DNA of 64,000 nt from Alphaproteobacteria bacterium (GTDB lineage: Bacteria > Pseudomonadota > Alphaproteobacteria > RF32 > CAG-239): positions 1-64,000 of the forward strand of contig JAFXPE010000042.1 in assembly GCA_017528205.1 (NCBI GenBank), in the 5' to 3' direction. Position 1 is the first letter of the stretch. The number at the start of each line of letters is the position of its first letter. Below are positions 58,373 to 64,000 of the stretch, one piece after another. The notes beneath the pieces were generated by a model, which was not told the DNA's origin, did no database searches, and saw only the letters and a program-made list of their open reading frames with translations. The position numbers were made by a program, and so were the translations under genes.

Positions 58373-58473
58373 AATAAAAATATCTAACTAACTAAATTTC
58401 ATACTTATTATGTCTGATTTTGTCAAATTAGTCAAGTCAATTCCGTTATTTTCGGTATAGAATCGGCAAAACG

Positions 58474-59064
58474 CTATTCCTTAAACAAGTCGTAATTCGG
58501 AATGCGGGCGAATTTTTCTTTTAAGTGCTGATAAGCTTCGGAGATTTGTTTGAACTTTTCTTCGGCCGCCGAATCCTCTTTGTTGATGTCGGGGTGATAC
58601 TTTTTAGCCATTTTCTTATATTGTTTTTTCAGGGTTTCCGGCGTTATGTCGCGGATATCCATTTCCAGCGTACGAATATAGCGGCGTTCTTCCACCGTAA
58701 AATAAATGCCGTCGCCGGAATATTCGCGATTGCCGTCAGACGGATTATCGTAGCCGTCATCAAAAAATGCCGCCTCTTCCCACAAATCATAGCCGAATTG
58801 ATAGCGAACTTTGGACTTGAAACGATGATAAAAACGCTTTTTATTTTTGTTTTCATCTTCATCAACATAACCGTCAGCATAGTAGTTCCATTTTTGGTTA
58901 TATTCTTCCACATGCTTTAAGCAAAACCAATAATAATCCTTTAAACTGCGGTCTTTCGGGGCGCGATATTCGCCCTTTTCTTCACAGCCTGGATGGTCGC
59001 AGATATGAATAAACTTACCTTCGTTTTGCGGTGCATAATATTTTCCGGCGCGTTTCTTTACCAT
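58474..59064 (-). CDS. J-domain protein
   Basis: 196 residues from ATG 59064; an upstream TTG at 59151 in the same frame is less likely and would overlap mutM's leader. N-terminal half carries HICDHPGCEEKGEYRAPKDRS then WFCLKHVEEYNQKWNY, as in alphaproteobacterial DnaJ-class proteins with a small Cys/His-containing domain. The C-terminal 70 residues are a J domain with the HPD motif (KYHPDIN) that stimulates DnaK ATPase. Divergent from mutM. Confidence 0.85.
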   Translation of the reverse strand: MVKKRAGKYYAPQNEGKFIHICDHPGCEEKGEYRAPKDRSLKDYYWFCLKHVEEYNQKWNYYADGYVDEDENKNKKRFYHRFKSKVRYQFGYDLWEEAAFFDDGYDNPSDGNREYSGDGIYFTVEERRYIRTLEMDIRDITPETLKKQYKKMAKKYHPDINKEDSAAEEKFKQISEAYQHLKEKFARIPNYDLFKE

Positions 59065-59183
59065 TTCGTCCCAAATTTTTGTTTCAAACCGATTTATCAG
59101 TTTAATCCTGTTTATAAATAATGGCAAGAAGTTTGCAATCTGTTTCAGCAAATTATATGATTATGCCAGAAAAGGAGAATCTG

Positions 59184-60023
59184 ATGCCGGAATTACCAGA
59201 GGTCGAAACCATTAAAAATACCGTTGCGCAATACGCCAAAGGGGCGCTTATTACCGACGTTCAAGTGCGCCAGCCGCGCTTGCGCGAATTGATACCCGCC
59301 GATTTTGCCGAGCGAATCCGTGGCGCACGAATTGTCGATTTGCGGCGAATCGCCAAATATATGCTGATGGATTTGGATAACGGACTGACTATTATCTGGC
59401 ATTTCGGGATGAGCGGAAAAATCAAAACCGCAACTTCCGTTCCGGCGAATCCTGATAAGCACGACCATTTGATTATGGCAACCGATAAAGGTGCTATAAT
59501 TTATAACGACACCCGACGTTTCGGTTTGGTAACGCTTACCGAATCCGCCAAACTTTTGCAACATCATTGTTTTGCCCATATCGGGCTCGATCCGTGGGAC
59601 GAGCGGTTAACCGCCGATTATGTGGCGCAAAAGTTTAAAAACAAAAAGTGCGCCGTCAAATTATCTTTGCTCAATCAGGAAATTATTTGCGGAATCGGCA
59701 ATATTTATGCCTCGGAAATACTTTATCGGGCGCGAATCCGGCCGGATAGAGCAAGCGAATCGATAACCGCCGCGGAAATCAACGAAATTATCAAATATAC
59801 GCGAATGATTTTGGAAGAAGCCATCAAAGCCGGCGGCTCCACCATTCACGACTATCGCCGCCCCGACGGGGATACGGGGCATTTTCAGCAACACCATTGC
59901 GTTTACGATAAAACCGGCCAACGTTGTCCGGATTGCCGTTGCAACCTTGAAAAAACAAAAGGAATCCGCAAAATAATTCAGGGCGGACGCTCAACCTTTT
60001 ATTGTCCGGTTTTACAAAAATAG
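59184..60023 (+). CDS. mutM: Formamidopyrimidine-DNA glycosylase (variant zinc finger)
   Basis: 279 residues. MutM removes oxidised purines such as 8-oxoguanine. The start at 59184 is fixed by AAAGGAG upstream and by the catalytic Pro2-Glu3 of MPELPEVET. Also seen are LRRIAKYMLMDL (Lys), WHFGMSGKI and NIYASEILYRARI. The C-terminal zinc finger has CPDC but ends STFYCPVLQK, so the fourth cysteine of the usual CPxCQ is Leu. An extra Cys in CPDCRC could substitute. It is followed 9 bases later by a secreted protein gene. Confidence 0.95.
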   Translation: MPELPEVETIKNTVAQYAKGALITDVQVRQPRLRELIPADFAERIRGARIVDLRRIAKYMLMDLDNGLTIIWHFGMSGKIKTATSVPANPDKHDHLIMATDKGAIIYNDTRRFGLVTLTESAKLLQHHCFAHIGLDPWDERLTADYVAQKFKNKKCAVKLSLLNQEIICGIGNIYASEILYRARIRPDRASESITAAEINEIIKYTRMILEEAIKAGGSTIHDYRRPDGDTGHFQQHHCVYDKTGQRCPDCRCNLEKTKGIRKIIQGGRSTFYCPVLQK

Positions 60024-60032
60024 GAGTTTGAA

Positions 60033-60398
60033 ATGAAATATTTGTACTTAACCGTTTTAGCTTTGTTATTGAGTTTTTCGCCTTTGGTTCACGCGGAAGA
60101 GTTTGTCGAAGGCATGGAAGATGTGCCGTTGCTGAGCGGTATGCAACAAATTTCGCAAGATGATATTTCTTTCGGTAACGAAGAAACACGTTTGATTGAG
60201 GCTTATTTTAACACCCAAAAACTCAAATTTAAGCAAATTGCCGACTTTTACAGCGAATCGCTGCCGCAATTGGGGTGGATTTATCAAGGGAATCGGGGCG
60301 ACAGTCTGCTTTTTTATCGCGAAGGAGAAACCCTTGAGGTGGTAAAAGAATCCGCTTCACCGCTGATTGTGCGAATCACGGTCAAAACAAAACCGTAA
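60033..60398 (+). CDS. Conserved secreted protein near mutM/rpsT
   Basis: 121 residues. Signal peptide KYLYLTVLALLLSFSPLVHA. Mature pattern EGMEDVPLLSGMQQI...FADFYSES-like FKQIADFYSESLPQLGWIYQ and LLFYREGETLEVV matches a family often found between mutM and rpsT in Alphaproteobacteria. Function unknown; probably periplasmic. TAGGAG precedes the ATG. Confidence 0.75.
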   Translation: MKYLYLTVLALLLSFSPLVHAEEFVEGMEDVPLLSGMQQISQDDISFGNEETRLIEAYFNTQKLKFKQIADFYSESLPQLGWIYQGNRGDSLLFYREGETLEVVKESASPLIVRITVKTKP

Positions 60399-60506
60399 AA
60401 AACAAAAAAAATATAAAAATTTAGTTGACTTTCCCCTGTTCTCGTGGTTATAACATTCAACAGAGTAAATTTTATATTAACACTTTTTTAAATAGGAAGA
60501 AAAAAT

Positions 60507-60767
60507 ATGGCCAATCATAAGTCGGCAAAAACGAGAATTGTACATAATAATAAACGCGCCCAAATTAACGGTGCGCGCAGAAGTCGTGTCAGAACTTTCG
60601 TAAAGAAGGTTTTGGCTTTGGTGGCAGCTAATGATAAAGAAGGCGCAACAGCCGCTTTCAAAACTGCCGAGAGTGAAATGATGAGAGCCGCTCAAAAGGG
60701 CGTATTCAAAAAGAACATGGCTTCGCGTACGGTTTCTCGTTTAGCACAAAAAATCAAAGCTCTTTAA
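60507..60767 (+). CDS. rpsT: 30S ribosomal protein S20
   Basis: 86 residues, normal length. ANHKSAKTRIVHNNKRAQIN, SRVRTFVKKVLALV, and KGVFKKNMASRTVSRLAQKI are characteristic. S20 binds 16S rRNA early in assembly. AGGAAG upstream. Upstream of dnaA, as in many Alphaproteobacteria. Confidence 0.97.
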   Translation: MANHKSAKTRIVHNNKRAQINGARRSRVRTFVKKVLALVAANDKEGATAAFKTAESEMMRAAQKGVFKKNMASRTVSRLAQKIKAL

Positions 60768-60790
60768 TTTTAAGACTCTGTAAAATTTAA

Positions 60791-60833
60791 AAAACGCAAA
60801 TTGATACCTTTGGGTTTCAGTTTGCGTTTTTTT
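60791..60833 (+). terminator. Terminator of rpsT
   Basis: AAAACGCAAA / TTTGCGTTTT with a 20-base loop and further T's. Confidence 0.85.
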
Positions 60834-61208
60834 GTTGTGAATCAATTAGTTATACCGCAATCGTTTAAAAAAACGTTGTCAAGTTATTTAATTGCAATGT
60901 TCTCAAAATGTTCTATTGAAATTATAAATTTTAGCTGTTAATAATTTATTTACATTTTCACGTGGGGGTGAACGGCAATCTGTGTGAGCGCCTCCCCTAT
61001 ATATAAGGTGAAACGGATAACTTTTCCGAAACGGATAAGACCTTCGGGTTGTGCGCACAAAAACAGTAAGTCGCCACTCAGCGGTGTGATAATAAGTCGC
61101 CGACCAGAGGGTGCCGAAAAGGAAAAGGTGCGATGGTAAAAAAAATCAATTAAAATGTTGCCACCGCGTATTCGTTTTGTGGGTTAACTGTATTTACGGA
61201 CGGGAAAA
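60834..61208. other. Long non-coding region upstream of dnaA
   Basis: 375 bases without a gene. The first 120 are AT-rich; then a GC-richer part holds GTGGGGGTG...GCCTCCCC (60962-60998, a stem), two copies of GAAACGGATAA and two of TAAGTCGCC. This may be a structured leader, a small RNA or an origin element. I could find no DnaA box of the TTATNCACA type or CtrA site here. Confidence 0.5.
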
Positions 61209-62639
61209 ATGGCTCAAGAAGCAATAATAAATGAAGATTTATCTATAAACAGTCAGTGGGAAGAAGTTTGCGGACAACTGAAAACCGAGTTCGGTCAAAC
61301 TGCTTTCGACAGCTGGCTGAAACCGTTAAGCATCAGTTCGTTTAATGATGGTGTTTTGCGCATCGGTGCGCCGACCGCATTTATGAAAAACTGGGTTATT
61401 ACTCATTATTCTGACAGAATTCACCGCATTTGGGAAAGAAAGAATCCGGACATTAAAACCATTCAAGTGGTGGTCCAAAGCATGTATAACTCTCCGGAAG
61501 CTACCGGAACACAACTGAGTTTCCGCGGCGGGGACGATTCTTTGACCAAGCGCATTAAAATTTCTCCGACACCGCAAAAAATGTATGAAGTGGCAAACAA
61601 CTTCGGCGGTGCCGACGCGTTGGCTTCCAAATTAAATCCGGCTTATACTTTTGAAAATTTCGTGGTGGGCAAAACCAATGAGTTTGCTTATGCCGCGGCA
61701 CGCAAAGTTGCCGAATCCAAAAGTGTATCGTTTAATCCGCTGTTTTTATATTCCGGCGTGGGGTTGGGCAAAACTCACCTTATGCACGCGGTTGCACAGC
61801 ATATTAAACAATGTGACCCGGAGCGTACGGTGGTTTATATTTCGGCCGAACAGTTCCTTTATAAATTCGTGAATGCGTTGCGCTATAAAGATACCGACGC
61901 TTTCAAGGAACAATTCCGCTCGGTTGATGTGTTGATGATTGATGATGTTCAATTTTTGGCCAACAAAACCAAAACTCAGGACGAATTTTTCTATACCTTT
62001 AATTCATTGATTGAAAGCGGCAAACAAATAATTTTATCTGCCGATAAGTCGCCGAACGATTTGGACGGCATAGAGAATCGCTTAAAATCGCGTTTAAACA
62101 GCGGTTTGGTGGCAGATATTATGCCGGCGGATTTTGATTTGCGACTCGGTATTCTATACAAGAAAGCCGAACAACTCGGGATTACGCTGCCGGAGAATGT
62201 GGCCGAATTTTTGGCGCAAAAGATTTCTTCCAGCATTCGCGAGTTGGAGGGATCGCTTAAACGAATCGCCGCTCATTCTATGTTGCTTTCCGGTCATGAA
62301 ATCACATTGGATATGACGCAAGACGTGTTGAAAGATATGTTGCGCTCAATCGACCGCAAAACAACCATTGATGAAATTCAGAAAAAGGTGGCGGAATACT
62401 TTAATATTTCGGTCAAAGAAATGCAGTCTTCGCGCCGTGCTCGCAACGTGGCTCGTCCGCGGCAGATTGCCATGTATTTGGCTAAACAGCTGACTTCGCG
62501 CTCGTTGCCGGAAATCGGCCGCAAATTCGACCGCGACCACACCACGGTTATGCACGCCGTACGCAAAGTCGAAGAATTGGTGTTGGAAGACGCTTCTATG
62601 GCGGAGAGTGTTGAGGCTTTGCGCAGAACGTTAGAATAA
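61209..62639 (+). CDS. dnaA: Chromosomal replication initiator DnaA
   Basis: 476 residues. Domain I (about 13-90) has WEEVCGQLKTEFGQTAFDSWLKPL. The AAA+ domain has YTFENFVVGKTNEFAYAAA, SGVGLGKTHLMHAVA (Walker A) and VDVLMIDDVQFLANKTKTQDEF (Walker B). The DNA-binding domain ends RRARNVARPRQIAMYLAKQL then GRKFDRDHTTVMHAVRKVE. Complete. It is followed by dnaN. Confidence 0.98.
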   Translation: MAQEAIINEDLSINSQWEEVCGQLKTEFGQTAFDSWLKPLSISSFNDGVLRIGAPTAFMKNWVITHYSDRIHRIWERKNPDIKTIQVVVQSMYNSPEATGTQLSFRGGDDSLTKRIKISPTPQKMYEVANNFGGADALASKLNPAYTFENFVVGKTNEFAYAAARKVAESKSVSFNPLFLYSGVGLGKTHLMHAVAQHIKQCDPERTVVYISAEQFLYKFVNALRYKDTDAFKEQFRSVDVLMIDDVQFLANKTKTQDEFFYTFNSLIESGKQIILSADKSPNDLDGIENRLKSRLNSGLVADIMPADFDLRLGILYKKAEQLGITLPENVAEFLAQKISSSIRELEGSLKRIAAHSMLLSGHEITLDMTQDVLKDMLRSIDRKTTIDEIQKKVAEYFNISVKEMQSSRRARNVARPRQIAMYLAKQLTSRSLPEIGRKFDRDHTTVMHAVRKVEELVLEDASMAESVEALRRTLE

Positions 62640-62727
62640 AAAAGCTGTTGAAGATTCGTTTTTAAACTTCTTCTTTAAATGCAATTTTGGTAACGTAAAC
62701 ATAACATTAACAGTAAGGTTGAAGATA

Positions 62728-63846
62728 ATGAAATTTACAATTGAAAAAGCTGTTCTATTAAAAACGTTGGGACATGTGCAGAATATTGTGGAAAAGCGCA
62801 ATACCGTACCGGTTCTTTCCAACGTTCGCATTGAGGCTGACAACAACGGTATCAGCTTTAAGGCAACCGATATGGATACGGAAATTACCGAAGTTGTGGA
62901 CGCCAAAATTTTAGAAAACGGTGCGATTACAGCTCCGGCGCATATGATGTATGACATTGTGCGCAAGCTTTCTGATGGCGCCGATGTGGAATTGACTTAT
63001 CCGGATGAAAAAGAGCAATTGAAAATATCTTCCGGTCGTTCGGAATTTTCACTTCCGACCATCGGTGTAGAAGATTTTCCGGCAATTTCTGCCGATACTC
63101 TGCCGACTAACTTTGAAATGAAGCGCGATGAACTGAAAGATGTGATTGATCGCACGCAGTTTGCCGCTTCTACAGAAGAAACCAGATATTATCTGAACGG
63201 CTTATACATTCATCCGAAAGACGAAGGCGAAACCAAAGTATTGCGCATTGTGGCCACCGACGGTCACCGTTTGGCTTGCGTAGAAAGTCCGTTGCCGCAG
63301 GGTGCGGAAAATATGCAGGGAGTCATTCTGCCGCGCAAAACCGTGGGCGAAATTCGCAAATTGCTTGATGATACGGCGGCCGAATCGATTAAAATCGCCC
63401 TCTCCGACAGCAAAGTTCGCTTTACGATGGAAGATGTTACGTTGGCTTCAAAGTTGATTGACGGTACATATCCGGATTATGAACGGGTTATTCCTACCGG
63501 CAATAACAAGATTTTGGAACTGAGCGTTAAGAATTTGGCGACTGCGGTTGACCGTGTGTCGGTGGTGGCGGAAAGAACACGCGCCATTAAGATGATTGCC
63601 AACAAAAATCATGTGATTTTAACCACTTCCAGTCCGGATTTGGGGAGCGCGATTGAAGAAATCGAAGCGGTGTATGACAACGAATCGTTGGAAATCGGGT
63701 ACAATTTCCGCTATTTGTTGGATATACTTTCCGAAATCAGAGGAGATACGGCGCGTTTCAGTTTCAAAGACAGCTCATCGCCGTCAGTTATTCACGATAC
63801 CTCCGATTCCAGCGCAATTTATGTATTGATGCCGATGAGAGTTTAA
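62728..63846 (+). CDS. dnaN: DNA polymerase III beta clamp
   Basis: 372 residues. Sliding clamp. MKFTIEKAVLLKTLGHVQNIV, EKRNTVPVLSNVRIEA, YYLNGLYIH, VATDGHRLACVESP and the C-terminal SAIYVLMPMRV are typical. ATG 62728 preferred over a TTG nine bases before. Followed after one base by recF. Confidence 0.97.
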   Translation: MKFTIEKAVLLKTLGHVQNIVEKRNTVPVLSNVRIEADNNGISFKATDMDTEITEVVDAKILENGAITAPAHMMYDIVRKLSDGADVELTYPDEKEQLKISSGRSEFSLPTIGVEDFPAISADTLPTNFEMKRDELKDVIDRTQFAASTEETRYYLNGLYIHPKDEGETKVLRIVATDGHRLACVESPLPQGAENMQGVILPRKTVGEIRKLLDDTAAESIKIALSDSKVRFTMEDVTLASKLIDGTYPDYERVIPTGNNKILELSVKNLATAVDRVSVVAERTRAIKMIANKNHVILTTSSPDLGSAIEEIEAVYDNESLEIGYNFRYLLDILSEIRGDTARFSFKDSSSPSVIHDTSDSSAIYVLMPMRV

Positions 63847-63847
63847 C

Positions 63848-64000
63848 GTGGGCAATTTAGATTTACAGCTCCATGAATTTACAAAATTAAAGTCAGGTGT
63901 TAAACGCCTGACTTTAACTGATTTCAGAAATTATAAAAGTCTGCGCCTGAATACCGACATCGCGCCGATAATAATTACCGGCGAAAACGGTTCGGGCAAA
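63848..64000 (+). CDS. recF: DNA replication/repair protein RecF (cut by window end)
   Basis: First 51 residues from a GTG start. VKRLTLTDFRNYKSLRLNTD then APIIITGENGSGK is the RecF N terminus ending within the Walker A motif. RecF acts in gap repair with RecO and RecR. The usual N terminus would begin near VKRLTL, so the first 17 residues may be an extension or a later start is used. Position after dnaN supports the call. Confidence 0.93.
   Translation, partial: MGNLDLQLHEFTKLKSGVKRLTLTDFRNYKSLRLNTDIAPIIITGENGSGK
63887..63917. repeat. Inverted repeat in the recF 5' end
   Basis: TTAAAGTCAGG / CCTGACTTTAA, 11 perfect pairs separated by nine bases, inside the first codons of recF. In RNA it would form a hairpin just before the part that matches the usual RecF N terminus. 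Confidence 0.7.

Overview
The window looks like a chromosomal contig from a low-to-moderate-GC alphaproteobacterium. The evidence is the gene content: the nucleoid protein GapR (DUF2312), the phosphotransferase ChpT of the CckA-ChpT-CtrA cell-cycle relay, a PopZ/DUF2497-like gene between a tolC-type gene and valS, a J-domain protein of alphaproteobacterial architecture, sufBCD, and the dnaA-dnaN-recF origin-type block. Similarity to uncultured gut Alphaproteobacteria is my impression from family resemblance and was not tested. The first 12 bases match the end of the Illumina adapter, so the left edge is the raw end of an assembly.

Layout. 1-5.9 kb: tRNA-Lys(CUU), an AsmA-like membrane protein, gapR, pyk, pgpA and a large hypothetical protein. 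5.9-9.4 kb: the operon ffh-rpsP-rimM-trmD-rplS on the minus strand. 9.4-15.4 kb: an accessory zone of dispersed repeats, a 48-residue basic ORF, a paralogous pair of unknown proteins and lipoproteins. 15.5-22 kb: a metallophosphatase, two degenerate squalene/phytoene-synthase-like proteins behind trmFO, and chpT. 22-28.7 kb: an OmpA lipoprotein, valS, the popZ-like gene and a tolC-type gene, with a serpin set between the last two. 28.9-37.6 kb: glycogen phosphorylase, lon, a pair of envelope proteins, and DUF1294 and DUF4139 proteins. 37.7-41.2 kb: sufBCD. 41.2-43.7 kb: a prepilin-like protein, a secreted nuclease and a secreted hypothetical.

43.9-49.7 kb holds a tightly overlapping minus-strand operon. 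It starts with a radical SAM protein of the tetraether-lipid-synthase (Tes/MJ0619) type, followed by a small membrane protein, an Lgt-like integral membrane protein and an ICMT-like methyltransferase with a cysteine-rich tail, then galE, a TerC-type protein and a histidine-phosphatase-like protein. The first four genes look like an uncharacterised lipid or lipoprotein modification cassette and are the best candidate for something new. 49.9-53.3 kb: dnaB, two YcgN-type cysteine-cluster proteins around a GIY-YIG protein, and a YgjP-type metallopeptidase. 53.4-59.1 kb: an outer-membrane barrel protein, a second GIY-YIG protein, a DegT-type aminotransferase, an HExxH protein, and a macro-domain gene flanked by two copies of the 3' end of a J-domain gene. 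59.2-64 kb: mutM, rpsT, a long non-coding region, dnaA, dnaN and truncated recF.

A recurring structural theme is short dispersed extragenic elements with ends like GTCATTCTGAG/CTCAGAATGAC. At two loci (43.8 and 56.1 kb) an element sits between direct duplications of part or all of a rho-independent terminator. Two further loci (contig start and 22.1 kb) show terminator sequence duplicated around unrelated short segments.
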